In this document: piece after piece, positions 21,568-34,326 of the stretch
Layout: every line of letters starts with the position of its first letter
How positions within the stretch are numbered: position 1 is the first letter of the stretch
From: Pogostemon cablin
Lineage: Eukaryota > Streptophyta > Magnoliopsida > Lamiales > Lamiaceae
Assembly (NCBI GenBank): GCA_023678885.1
Contig: CM042965.1
Coordinates: forward strand, 34,887,777 to 34,951,776
Reading direction: 5' to 3'
Length of the DNA stretch: 64,000 nucleotides
Notes under the pieces: generated by a model
What the model was told of the DNA's origin: nothing
The model's database searches: none
The model's input: only the letters and a program-made list of their open reading frames with translations
Translations under genes and position numbers: made by a program

Positions 21568-24500
21568 CTAAAACAAAGTTTTAACAGCGTCATTAGGGGC
21601 ACCACGTCGAGGTCTTCCTTTTCGTCTCGAGGTTTCTGACCCTTTTTTGCCTGCACGGATGATCGCCCTGGTCTTCCACGAGATCCTCCCTTCACGGGTC
21701 TCATCATCCGATTCATCACCCGCATCAGTGGACGCTATTTCCTTCCTTCTTTGACCTGACATTTAAATAAGTAAAAAACAGCCGCTGAGACGCAGTTTAG
21801 AACCAGCAGGACAAGTTGAGGAGATTTTAAAGGAAAACAAACCTTTTAGATGATGAGCCAGTATGATCTTTTTTCAATAAACCTGCCTTTCTTTTTTTCG
21901 CCTTTTTCTGACTGCTGCAAAAGTTCATGAATCAAGCATAAGAATTTGACCAAAAGTACGGATATTGCACAGACGTCGCACAAATGTGGCATTTATCATA
22001 AAAATAATGCAGAGCGGTTGGAGATGGGAAGTTGTCAACTTTGGCGTGAGAGAAGATGAAGTATTACAACATAGCGCATTACAGCTCAGAATTTAACAGG
22101 ACAACTGCATTATGAACTTACTTTCCAGGCTCTTTAGCGGGAGGAGACATGCCAGTTTTGTTTTCAGCATAGGAATGTGCCTAAAAGGTGCATTTGATTA
22201 GAATGGTGCGATAAAATGACAATGATATCATATTGTGGAAAAAAAATGTAAGACAGGGAATCAAAATTATGCAAGAGAAACTGACTGGTCGAGATTGTAT
22301 TTCTTTAAACATTTCCCATCTTTCCACTGACATGTCCAGGATTTCTTCCTCATCATCATCATATTTGATCTGCAATAAAGAGAGGATTTAGTGAAAAGTA
22401 AACAGCACCAAAATTGAGCAATGTCACGTACAAAGATTGCACAATCTGCAGCAGTGGTCAACTAGCTTGCAGACATGAAATCATTCTCAAGTCATCTAAA
22501 CAATGAATGGATGTCCTGAATGCCCTCATAGGTTCAAGAAGCTTTCTCTAATTGAGTAGAATGAGAAACAAAATATCATTACCTTGTGTTTCTTTGTTAA
22601 AGGATCGTAGGATTCAACAGTTCCTGTGTAAAAGCTGCACAAAAGAAGCAAGATGCCAGAAAAAGGGGTAGTGAATTACATGAAGTCCGCAAAATTCAAA
22701 AACATAAGTTTGGATCCCAGCACGCACATGAAATTCACGTAGTGTTGGAATTCAAGTTGAGATTAAACCTAAATTTAAGCTATAAACATAATATCCCAGC
22801 ATGTACATGAAATACTATTTATTTGAACACTAGTTAAAACATAACAAATATAAAACATGGGAAAAAACTTAAGCAAGTTCATAAAGAATTACAGCAAAAT
22901 CTAAAACCCTTTTTGCAGAACTAATTCCGGAAAGCTAGTTTAGCGAAGTGGTAGATAATCATAATTATAACACATCCACCATGCACTGACAGTGAGGTCC
23001 ACTGCAGCTTTCTCTAGATGGTCCACTCTGGGCATTCTAGGTTGTCCCTTCCTCAGGGGCTAATCTAGGCCTGCATCACCCCTTTCGCAACATGGGCTAG
23101 GGACGGAGCTTGCTCTGATACAATTGTTACCTCATATGGGATAGAACTTATTCTAAAAAATTGCCTCTCAAATTTGACAATGAAGCTGGTACTAGGTTAA
23201 GTGACAATCCTTGAACCTGTTTTTTTTCGTTACCACATAGCTACTCTGTGAAACCTGTTTTTTTCGTTTCTAATTCTTTTCTCTAATTGTCTTTGTGGGT
23301 AAAATATTATTGCTGATGTCGGCAGAACAAATTTCTTGCCAGTTCAGGGATGATCCAAACTTAAATATAGCAAGAATACTGCATTTAAATACACTAATAA
23401 TAAAAATATAAAAAATGAATTTCAATGCAGTTGCTGACTTTCTTTACCTTGCGATAATGATATTACTCTATTTACTGTTATGACTCTGGTCGGCTTACCA
23501 AGTTGCTATAGTATGGGCTTAGCTTGTTTATTTATAACCACTCAGGCTGAGAAGCTAGACGACACTAGTCTCAGAGGTTCTAGCATTCCCCTGAATCAAA
23601 TCAGGAAAACTAGCTAGATACATATTTCATCTACACAGGTTTCTACATGATTCAGAAAAACATGCAAATTATACAGATATGTCCTTAATTAACTAATGGG
23701 CTAACAGCACATATCTTATGAAATTTATCTTTTTATAAATACTCTAGATTTCAAAGACCATGAGTTATAGTATCTCTGATGATAAATGGAAAAACTAACA
23801 CACAGATAGTAATATTGACAATATTAAACTTCAGTCAGATTTGTAGCCTGTAAAATCAAGATAAAATATAGTAATTCCCCTCACCTTGATACCCTTAAAG
23901 TAAAACTAATTGAATAAATCCCAAAAAGAAAAAGTAAAAAAACAAAAAAGTTACAAAAGGAGTGTACCAAGGTACTCACGTTTCATCAAGTGGCCACCAA
24001 ATCATTATCCTTAAATTAACCAATTCTTGTCCGTACTCTGGGCGAAAATTAATAGGCTCCTAGATTTAAACATGTGATAACAATTAATACATGAACAAAG
24101 ATGAAAATTATTCAATCACAGCATACAACAACAGAGTGGTACCTCTTCCTTTTCTGAATACACATCTCCAGGGTTCTTAGATTTTGCAGGCTTAGATATA
24201 GAATTTTCCACCAGCTACATTGATTGTCAGAAAAGAAAATTTTGTGAATATAAGACTCCAGAATCAACCATAAAGGTCGGGCAAATAGTTCAATTACCTC
24301 GTCTGCAACATCTGCAGACTCATATTTCTCATGTTTCTGAGAAGAACTTGCATCATCTTCTTTTCTTTCAGGTTCTGCATCACTCTTGCCAACATTTTCA
24401 TTCTCAGCACCAAGTGCATTTAACTGGACAGCAACACTTTTCATTCTCTTCTTTTGTTTGCTAGAGCCTTTCCTTTTAACCTTAGATACCTTGGATTCTG

Positions 24501-27500
24501 TAGGCTTAGGCATAGATGATTCCACCACCTACATCAATTGTCATAAAAGAACAATTATAATGGTATAATTAAAAGCCACATGAATCCATCAGAAGTGACA
24601 TAGCTTGATTACCTTTTCCACAACATCAGCTACCTCATAATTCTGGAGAGCAATTTCATTCTCCTTTTTTGCCACCAAATCATCCGAAGTATGACTAACC
24701 TTTTCCTTCTCAGCATCAATTGTATTGGATTGAATACCCCTTTTGGTTCTCTTTTTTTGTTTCCTGGAGCCTTTCTCCTTCACCTCTGATTGCTTGGCTT
24801 TCGCAGAATTAGACTTACGAGATTCCACAATCTACATCAATTGATAGAGAAAAGAAATCAAAATGGTCTAATAAAAAGCTGCATAATTCAAAAAATATAA
24901 CAAGAATAGTTTATTACCTTGTCCACTTCGTCACCAGATTCATGAAAGTGACAATCAACTTCATTATCATGTTCACCTTCAGGATCAACCTTGTTATGGG
25001 TAACCTTTTCCTTCCATAAGCAAACTGCACTTGCACCTTTACTTGTCTTTTTTCCCTTTTTGTTGGGACCATTTTTCTGTACCTTAGATGGCTTGGCAGT
25101 AACGGGCTCCACCTACATTGTTTGTTGCAAGAATAGTAAAAAACACCACATTTTTAAGGCATCGAGTCCATCAGAAAAGTCAGTAAATATAGTTTGATTA
25201 CCTTTCCTACATCATCAGATTCATGAGTATTGGGAGTAATTTCATTCCCATCTTCAACTCTTCCCTTTTCTGCACCAATTGTGTCAGTTAGAACAACTAA
25301 ACTTTCCATTGTTTTCTTCCGTTTCTTGGACGCTTTCTCCTTTACCTCAAGTTGCTTGGGCGTAAGAGATTCAACCTCCTACATCAATTAATAGTGAATA
25401 AGAGTTAAAATGGTCAAATTTTAAGCTTTTAATTCATCAAAATTTAAAAATACAGCTTCAATACATTTTTTACATCTCTTGACTCAAGTCTTTGAGAAGA
25501 AATTTCTTTCCCATTGTTCCTTTTGGGATCAGATACACTATGGCTGGCATTTTCCTTCTCTAAACTGACTGGACTTGATAGAAGAATACCAGTTTTAGAT
25601 GTCCTTTTCCGTTTTTTGGAATCTTTCTTCTCTACCTTAAATTGCTTGGTTCTTGAGTGTTTAGACGAACGAGATTTCAACAGCTACATTGATTGCCATG
25701 GAAGAACAAATATGGTAAAAATTAAGTACCGCAGAATCCATAACAAAGTAAGAAATATAGTTGTTACCTTCAACATTAGCTGACTAATATGGTAAAAATT
25801 AAGTACCTTAGAATCCATCAAAAAAGTCACAAATATAGTTCTTACCTTCTCAGCAACATTAGCTGACTCGTGTTTCCCGGAAGTATTTTCATTTTCTTTT
25901 TTAGCTTCTGAACTTGCAGCACTATTGCTAACATCTTCCTTCTCTATACCATTCGTATTGGACTGAACAACAAGACATTTAGTTATCTTCTTTCCTTTGT
26001 CAGGGCCTTTCACCTTTACCTTAGATTGATAGAAAAAAAGTTCAAATGGTCTAACTAAATTTATAATTGAATTAATTATTTACATAAAAAAATAAAAAAT
26101 AAAAGTTATAACCTGATTACCTTTTTCAAGTCTCCTGATTCATATTTTCTAGCAGAAATAGTATTCCCATTTCCTTGGCTATCATTTGCCTTCTCAATAC
26201 CAACTCCTTTAGTTGTGTTCTTTCCTTTCTTTGGGACTTTCCCCTCTTTCTTGAATTGCTTGGCTTTTGTAGGCTTGGGCATAGCAGATTCCACCACCTA
26301 CATCAATTGATACAGCACATTTAAAATGGTATAATTTAAAGCTGCAGATGCATCAAACATCAGAACATTGATTACCTTGTCCGAAATATCTCCTAATTCA
26401 TTTTCTTTCTCCATCTCAACAGTACCAGGTCCAGATTCCAACATAACTCCTTCAGTTTTACTATTTTGATTGTCACAACTTTTTTCCTTTAGCTTATTTT
26501 GCAGGATTTCTTTTGTTGATTTTAACAAAACATCCAAAGTTTTGTCTTGACTCGTCATGCCCACTAGCTTCCTGGACTGGCCCCTTCTAGCAACACTTTC
26601 TTTCTTGATAGACTCAGTTTCTTCCTGTGAAGAGTCACTTGGCATTTTCACATTTTTCAGTTCCGTAGGCAAACTTGAGTCCTCTGCACTTTTGGAACCA
26701 CAGCCTGCCGACCATGTATACTGATACCCCTCCTCTGGTCTCATTAAACTGTTAGGTTTAATTCCCCTTCTACTTCTTTCTACCAGTATTTGAATCTCTG
26801 GACCAGCCTCAGACTTTTCGGTCAACTTGGAGACCTCATCACCTTTAGTAGCAGTTGTTTCAAAGTGAGCGGCTGAAACTTCATCATTCGCCACCCAAAT
26901 ACTTTCAACTTCTTCATTAGTCTTCTGAACGATTTCAACTTCTTCGTTTACCACCTGCACAAAAGAAATATAAGGAAATTATACATATAAGTTAATCAAA
27001 TGTATCCAGATAAACATAAATAGGAAAAAAGAATAGACTAGAAAGGTTTTCAACAGAACACCTCTATAGACTCAAGTCATAAATTCTGATCAAGAGATAT
27101 ATATCTTTTCTTGGGTGATACGTGTTTGAGCAAGGGATATATGTATGTGTAATGTATGCTAAACTTATCCTTGTAGGCGTTCGATACTTTGCTCTAGTAT
27201 GTAAATACTCGAATTGACTCAATATTGTTTGGCTGTATGCATATTAGCTTATTAGGTGATGCACAAGAAGTAATGGACATGTGTTCAAAACATAATGGGA
27301 TAGGCTTTATAAATTATTACGAATGTCTATGAACTTTGTGAATTAACATATTCACCTTCCTATTTTAAGAAAGAGACTAATCGAGAATATGTTAATGACT
27401 AAATAAACCTAACAATATAAGTAAGCTACTCTTCAATAAATCCCACATGCCAAGACATTATCCACATTCAGTTATTTTTGAGTTAGATAAATAAAGAATA

Positions 27501-30500
27501 CAGCAATAGTACCATTTCACTCATCTTGCAGGCTCCATCACTAGAAGCAAGAGTTGCCCCAAAATGAACAGTTTTAACTTCTTCATTTGCCAGCTGAACA
27601 TTTGCAGTTTCTTCAGATTCTTCATTTGCTGCCTTAACTCTCGCAACTTCATCTATTTCAATTGCCACCTGATCACAGAATAATGAAGAAATTAACATTT
27701 ATGTCTATCAAAACATGTCCAGCTAAACAAATGTAGGAAAAAGCAAAGACTGCAAATAATTACTAGACATGACAAATCGCAACAAAACACATTTACAATT
27801 ACTTGTAACATTTATGTCTATCAAAACATTTCCAGCTAAACAAATGTAGGAAAAAGCAAAGACTGCAAATAATTACTAGACATGACGAATTGCAACAAAA
27901 CACATTTACAATTACTTGAACAAGAAATTATACCTGCAGCAGTTATCATCGTGGTGACGGATAAGTTCAAATGCGGTGAGACAATATACATATTTTTCTT
28001 CCAATTTCTAACTTGCGGAATTATGTCGATTATTCAGGTAACTTGCAATATATATAAAAATGTATATGCATGCATATTCTAGATTAACTTGATGCATCCA
28101 AATTTGTTCTATAAACACTTACTTGACATGTAATCTTTTTAGCTAGACTATTGTAAATATGATGGATATTTAAAGCTAAGACATACATGCGCTGTGTATA
28201 AAACATAATGATTGATAGATCTAAGATGCTTTACAACTCTATTATCCAGAGAATTGCACTTGCCGAGGAGGACAACCTTAAAAAGGCAATTGTTGGGTTG
28301 AGCTATCAATTTTTTGTAGTTGTTCCCACTAAAAAGTGGGTAAATTATATTTTCGCTCGACTATTCAGGTAATCCTTTGATATGATTGGATATGCATTCA
28401 ATGTTATAATATGTCCAAGAAAAAGAAAAGAATCTATTGGAAAATGTGATGTATTTCGGAGGAAGATGTATCAAGGAGTAAATACATTGGCAATATATTC
28501 AGGGGAATGGAATGAGAATTAACATTATTATGGCATACAAGAATTAAATATAAGTTTTCTCATATCTTCAAAAGGATATTCATGCTTTATTTACGATTAA
28601 ACTTCCGAATTTCATATGTAAACTTCGTTTATCTGCCCAAACATGCTTGATAATCTTATTCTACTCATTCATACATGTCACATCCTCTTAAATAATTGAC
28701 ATTTAGAGTCCATCTAAAATTCCAAACCATTTTGGGAATCAGTGATTTGTAATTACAATCATAACCATCTTATGTAGATGGTCCCCAATGTGAGAATTTC
28801 ACTTCTATATAAACTCAACCTCAATCCAAAATCCAATACAAAAAACTTCTAAGACATATCAATTGAATGTTGGCATTTGTAATGAAAGTTTTGCATGTAG
28901 ATGTCTCAATAATTGATTTTTTTTTTAAAAAAAAAAGGCAAACAACTCCTCAAAGTTGCACGATCCTTTATACTTGCCTCCTGCATTTGTAAGCTGCTTT
29001 AGTGAGAACACTCTTAAAATTAGCTATCAAATCTCATACAAAACCTCCACTATTTTAGTTTGTACCCTTCATCAGGTCTCACATGTACCTATCATCCCTT
29101 AATTTCCTTTATATCACCCGAAATGTTCAAGCGTTTTAGAGGGCGTAGGTTGTCGGACTAGGAGTTTCATTAGTATTTAGTGATGATTTTTTTTTCTAAG
29201 ATTAATGTTGGGGAAAATTAGATTGAGATTGGATATTTTTTCAAAAAAGCATAATGATTGCAATTGATGTAACATATCTGGAAAGAGTATGATTGTGTGT
29301 TGGAATGGTAATTTTCAAATTGTAGTGTTTGCATGAGTTTGTTTAAATAGTAATTTTTAATTTATAGTTCATGGCAGAAAAACATTTTAGTTTCTATGTA
29401 ACTGTAGATTTGAGACTTAAGGATATAGTTTTAGATTTTCTCAGAGAATTTTTTTAATAAACATTCTTCACCTAATGAAAAAAAAAGGTTGAAAAATGAA
29501 TTTACATGTAAATTCATGTAAATAGCATAGCACGCCATTAGTTGGTCAGAATGCCTTGCGTTATCCATCTAAAGTAGAATTTCTTGACAGAAGATATAGG
29601 ATAAAAGGTTGGCGCTTATGGAAGGTAATGTCCAAGACTTTCTTGATATAGGTGAATAGCAACGTAGCGCCTATGACCTTTAAGAGTTGGAAATTAACCA
29701 ACAAATTGCTCATCTGAATCAAGAACTGAGATCAACAGATTCAACACTATGTAATTGGCTGACAATGATTTATGTCAAAAACTTCGAAATAATCAATTTT
29801 ATACTTAGATCCTATCTTTTGCTCAAGTAGTCCTAGCCAAGTGTTTCCTCACCCAGAAATTTTGTATACTATTGTTTTTAGTTTCTTTTTTTCCGCACAC
29901 TCTTATACGTCTCACGTCCGTCAATGATCTCTTGCTTAATGCCAAATCATGAGTCATTGCCCGTCCCCCTTCTTGACAACCTTAATTAATTGCCCTAGGC
30001 TCCTTATGGTGAGAATTGATTTCTCTACCAACTCCGTAATGGGCTCTTCCTCATCAATGTTCTGCAAACTTCAGTTTTCTGCAGGTCTACCAACAACACT
30101 TTAACTTCTTGGATGATCTTCATCACAACAACATAGGCAGAAGTTCCTGAGTCGGCAGGTATTGGGAAATCTACTTTTAAACTTGAATAATGCACTAATA
30201 ACAATAGATTTAGCAAACATTCCCAGAATCCCAGGGGATCAAAAGGTTTAACCTCTTTAAGCAGGTGACTCTTTATAACTAGGTGGGGTGCAGTTAAGAT
30301 CCTTTCAAGTATGGTTATTTCTTAGCCACAGGGAGACATTTAGACTGTTACTGGAGAGGAGGATCTAAGTTATTTATTTGAGGGGAGGTTGGCTAAAAAA
30401 CCAAACAAAATCGGTACAGATCAGTGATATCTCCTTTGGTAAAGGGAATTGGGGTAACAGAGAAACAATCCATGAGGACTCAGGCCTACAGCGGACAATG

Positions 30501-33500
30501 TAATACCAGAGATATTGGAACTCATCATGGCCCAAAAGAACTTAAAATTGAAGACCTTCAATCTGACTTCCCTAAGCAGGCCGCTAAACACCATTTTTTA
30601 TTATCCAACAAGTCTTCTAGTTCTACCACAAGCAATTTGCGCAAGATTACACCTCAAATGTTAGTGATCAAATTTCCAACTCCAGTAACTAATGCTTGAA
30701 TTAAAGACACTGTCATTAAGATATCCATGCCTAACTTCAATTCAAGCCACTGCTCTGCCACCAAGCATAATTTAGTTGGCCTTACTTTCTTAAATTATTC
30801 TACCAGCTTACATAAATAGTTGCATGATGAAGAAGTACAACGTAGGGAGAACTTTCAGGCTTAGTTCCTTTGCACTCAATCATGGATTGACAAATGACAA
30901 CGCTTGTTATAAATTAAAGTAATTTTTGGTGTAAGCTAATTTAAAATATTTTTTCATAGCACAAAGATTTGACATCAAAATTGATAATTGAACACATCAA
31001 AAGAACAAGATGAATAAGATTTACATAGGCAAAAATATACAAGATGATCCATTCTTATATATATGTATATTTAAGATTAATGTTCCAAATGAATTAAGAT
31101 GAAATAAGTATACATTGTTGGATCTAATAGAAGATCTGAACCCAGGCAGTTAGACATCTTTCAAAAACAAAGTGATTTAATCTCCTGATACTCTACAGAA
31201 ACTCAAATTATTATTTCTGAAGTGGGAACGGAACAAATGAATATAGAATATATAAATCCCACATGAGCCAAAGGAACAAAGCACTATCATAAAATCTAAA
31301 GTAATTGTAGAACGAACCGTGTCATTCCCAAGTGATGTAGTATCCTGGCACAACGAAGCAACTATTTCAGCATAATCAGCAAACATCAGGTTTCCTTCCT
31401 TAACAGCTTTACTAATTTGATTCTGGAGTCTTAAAGCACACTTTTCAATTACATATTTCCCCAACTCCCAGGACCTAGGTGAAGTATCCTGAACAATGAA
31501 ATAATACAAAATATCATCAACAGATCTAGAAAAAGTAATTAATGCATAAGAGATGAAGGAGAAAATAATTTCCTTGTTATCCATCTTCACACTAGATAGA
31601 AGGGGCCTCAAAAGATCCATTGAAATGTCATCGCTCTCTTCTATGATTGAAATCATGATATTTTTCATGTGGTTGAAGATATCAGAAGAGTGATTGAGCC
31701 TTCAATAAGATTAGAACAACACATTTATAGACATGATCAAGAAGGAAGTTAAAACAATGTGAAGTTGAAGAAACAGTCACACGTAAGCATTTTAAAATTC
31801 TGGGTATAGAGGAAACACACTCATTTTTCCGTGATAGTATACCTGATTGTATTGAGGAAAACCTGGAACATTTCAACAACCACTGATCCGGTTTCTACTT
31901 CCAGGTCCAGCAAAATCAGGTACGATCTTATCTTGGCCACATTTTCAATAATCCGTAGAGCTCTTTCATAATTTTCACCAGACTCACACGACAACTGCTC
32001 AAATGCAACAATGTATAGTTGGAAAATTTCCTGTCAACATTAGACACAGAAAGAAATGGTTTTATTACATACTAGTATGCAGATAAGTTTAAAATGAGGG
32101 AATGAATTGGGTAGGCTATCCAATTCAGAAGATAAATATGTAATTGCTTGCCTTCATCTGATCATCAGTAAAGGGGTAATCCAACTCTGCAATAGTTATC
32201 CTTATTATCTCATTGATACAAGAAGCAACCGCTACTTTTATATCCAGATTAGGATGCTTGAAGATCTTGTCAGAAATCAGAGCCTGCTTTGCAGGAGACA
32301 TGGCAACTAAGATACCCCTTATGGTCTCATGGCAACCACATATTTGAAACACATGAGACAACAGAAGCTCTGCACTCTGAAAATAACACAAAAGACTAGA
32401 TTTATTTACCACTCATAAAATACGGGCGTAAGTGAACATGAGCTAGAAATAATAAAGTTCAAGAAGAAGAATAATATGAAGTTAGAATCACAATTGCAAT
32501 TCACGGTGATTATTCGAATAAATTAACAAGTGTAAGCAATTACTAAATCTATTACTATCATAAGACTTAAATAATTTTAACCCCTATGATGCTAATGAAA
32601 TCTTAACAGTTCCAATGGTCCATAAAGATAAAGTGGATAGCATGCAGGCCCAATCGAAACAGATTGGCATGGTGTATCATCATAAAAACAAAAGACAAGC
32701 ATTGTTTGTTCATTTTAACTCCAAATTTTCAAATGCCAATTACTATGAATCACCAGATATTATGTAAAACATATAACAATTTAGGGTGTTAGGGAGAGGG
32801 GTTTAGAGAGTGAGGAATGGAAAGGAATGAAAGTTGGTGTTTGGTGTGACATGATCATTCCACTACAGTAAATTTGATTCCACACTTTCAATGAATGGAG
32901 CATACATCTCCTTATTGGGTGGTATGAAACCCATTCCTCAATACTATCAAACCAATTCCCATTGCCATTCCTTTAAATTTTTCAAACACCCTCTTAACCA
33001 TCAGATATTAGAACAAAGGTCAATCCAACAGAAAAACAAAACTTACAAGCTATAGAAAGAAGATTTTTTTGAGAAGGAAAATTCCACTTTTTTTTTAGAA
33101 ACAAACTACCAAGGCTAAAAAAGAATAAAGTAGCCCAAGAATCAGTTTGTCCACCCATTAGCGATTCCTTCTATTATAATTAACTCATCCATGACCTAGA
33201 CAAAAATTATGAACTCAAAATTATATATCCCAGCATCATTTCAAAATTTTAAACTGGAGAAAGTGAAACCCCGAAATGCAAGTTATCAAGTAGGTTCTTT
33301 GGTCTCTGATTTTAAATTAGGCGCTCAACATGTGAAAAACAAAACATGCACTGAATTCCCACAAATGTGAAACTAGCCAAATTGATGTAACATATGAATC
33401 AAGTCAAAAGGCCAATGAAATCAGAGTGAGGTTTTAAATCATCACAATCATCCACTTTGAAACAATTCTGCATGTCAATAGATTCAACAGGCATTTACAC

Positions 33501-33832
33501 AAATAAATTCCACATTTCAATTGAAGATATTCACCACAATTAGCACAAAATGAAACCCCACAACAGAAATCAGCACATCCATGAGAGCCCACAAAAGATA
33601 AAACACACATTCCACATAGGCAGAGCACAACTACTTGCAATTCAAACATATTCAGCAAAAAATTAAAAGCCACAAGATAGATAAATCAGCAGAAGTGAGA
33701 TGGGGTTTTTACAGTAAGAAGGGTAAGCAATTCATCAACGGAGGAAGGAGCCTTGGCAAGCTTGTTTCCAACATCAAGCAGCGCTGCTTCGTGCCTTCCC
33801 TGCTTTTCTTCAGTGTAAGCAGAACGATCCAT
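21568..33832 (-). CDS. PDS5: PDS5-type sister chromatid cohesion protein (short, Tudor-containing plant type)
   Basis: PDS5 proteins bind chromosomal cohesin in the nucleus and regulate cohesion and DNA repair. Inferred exons, 5' to 3': 33832-33713 (starts MDRSAYTEEKQ), 32376-32152, 32030-31843, 31699-31573, 31488-31318, 27668-27513 and 26954-26376. The duplicated exons at 26297-24143 follow, then 24059-23980, 22634-22583, 22369-22286, 22180-22122, 21914-21883 (or to 21843) and 21755-21568. The N-terminal part carries family HEAT-like blocks (HPNLDIKVAVASCINEI, IIEESDDISMDLLRPLL, SPRSWELGKYVIEKC). Exon 26954-26376 has RRGIKPNSLMRPEEGYQYTW. The C-terminal Tudor-like domain reads IWWPLDET, FYTGTVESYDPLTKKHK, IKYDDDEEEILDMSVERW. 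The last exon has an acidic stretch and an AT-hook-like RRKGRPRRGAP. The product would be roughly 1,150-1,200 aa. Oddities are a GC donor (32150-32151) and an intron without a GT donor (31489-31572). Its domain layout resembles the PDS5C-E group. The final junction and the joint across the 3.6-kb intron are least certain. Confidence 0.85.
22635..23979 (-). other. Large PDS5 intron with retroelement-like remnant
   Basis: A 1.3-kb intron between the two halves of the Tudor-like domain. At about 23095-23130 the minus strand reads TTGTATCAGAGCAAGCTCC, resembling the initiator-tRNA-Met primer site of plant copia/TRIM retrotransposons (TGGTATCAGAGC) with two changes. The adjoining 22980-23100 is GC-richer than the rest. 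No LTR pair was found by eye. Confidence 0.35.
24143..26297 (-). repeat. Tandem array of eight duplicated Lys/Glu-rich exons in the PDS5-type gene
   Basis: Exons 26297-26121, 26019-25846, 25683-25465, 25378-25202, 25112-24918, 24831-24613, 24528-24298 and 24214-24143 are versions of one unit. Typically each begins after a TTGATGTAG acceptor with V(V/E)ES..PKP(T/S)K, continues K.KGS.K.KK..KG, then an acidic E.E.V..S stretch, and ends (Y/H)ES.DV..K before GTAAT. All eight are multiples of three (177, 174, 219, 177, 195, 219, 231, 72 nt) in phase 0, so any number can be spliced in or out without shifting the frame. Donor spacing is about 255-380 bp except for the last short unit. The unit at 26019 has lost its first about 60 nt and uses a substitute acceptor (TCTAAG). 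Confidence 0.85.
25706..25864. repeat. Tandem duplication of an exon-intron junction inside the PDS5 array
   Basis: AATATGGTAAAAATTAAGTACC and AGAATCCAT.A.AAAGT occur twice, followed by AAATATAGTT.TTACCTTC and ACATTAGCTGACT, with a period of about 80 bp. The left copy retains a donor-like GTAAC but no open exon, so it is intronic debris. Confidence 0.8.
27693..27918. repeat. 113-bp tandem duplication in a PDS5 intron
   Basis: Two adjacent copies start TAACATTTATGTCTATCAAA and differ at only a few positions, so the duplication is recent. Confidence 0.95.
27919..31317. other. 3.6-kb PDS5 intron with degenerate insert
   Basis: No exon of the host gene is confidently seen. 29500-30700 is GC-richer, with fragmented plus-strand frames (for example 30424-30699, containing KELKIEDLQSDFPKQAAK) suggestive of a decayed retroelement. 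I cannot assign it to a family. At 28246-28370 the plus strand has a short open stretch, AEEDNLKKAIVGLSYQFF, next to a GTAATC, which may be another captured exon. Confidence 0.35.
31489..31572 (-). other. PDS5 intron that has lost its GT donor and is open in frame
   Basis: The 3' boundary has a normal acceptor (TTGTTCAG). The 5' boundary reads AACAAG/GAAATT, where the paralogous position at 56227 reads AAAAAG/GTAATG. The 84-nt segment is a multiple of three, has no stop and would add 28 residues starting EIIFSFISYALITFSRS. The likely outcome is retention as coding sequence, though a GA-AG intron or a cryptic donor is possible. Confidence 0.7.
32784..32993. mobile_element. PIF/Harbinger (Tourist-like) MITE in PDS5 intron 1
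   Basis: A 210-bp element begins GGGTGTTAGGGAGAGG and ends TTCAAACACCCTC, with TTA duplicated on both sides (32781-32783, 32994-32996). It contains paired GGAATGGAAAGGAATG and CATTGCCATTCC words. The terminal repeats are imperfect. Confidence 0.6.
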
Positions 33833-34326
33833 CTTCTTTTAATTCACAATTAAAAATCCCAAAACCAAAAAAAAAAAAACAAAAACAAAAACAAAAACAA
33901 AAAAAAACAATAAAATTCAAGAACTTCTCATCTCAACTAACACCAAAACTACACAAGCACCAAATTCTCTAAAAAATGCAGTTGAATCCCAGATTACGCA
34001 GCAAAAAAGCAAACCCAAATAAAGGTAGTAGAGATGAGTTATGTAGCGATGGAGTGAAAGCGTGGTGTATTGTAAAATGCCCTTCATGCAGCACCCCTCT
34101 TAAACCACCACCCGGATTTTGCCCCATTTGATGAATTTTTACTAATTGGGTTTGAAATCCGTGGATTCGCAACATCAAAAATTACCCCTTTTGTTGAAAA
34201 ATTCAAAAACTACAGAAATGCTATTAATGAGAGAAAACTAAAAATATACAAATTGTCATCAATTGTAGTCATACTGTCAATTGTTATGTCTGAACTTGGG
34301 TTTTTGTGATGATATAAAATGCCTAT

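Noticed and set aside
25514..25783. Plus-strand frame opposite the PDS5 exons (also 24991-25197, 24386-24568)
   Set aside because: Antisense shadows of Lys/Glu-rich coding exons, which give open Leu/Phe/Ser-rich frames on the other strand.
27882..28082. 66-codon plus-strand frame in the PDS5 intron
   Set aside because: No domain, and it crosses the end of the 113-bp duplication. Treated as chance.
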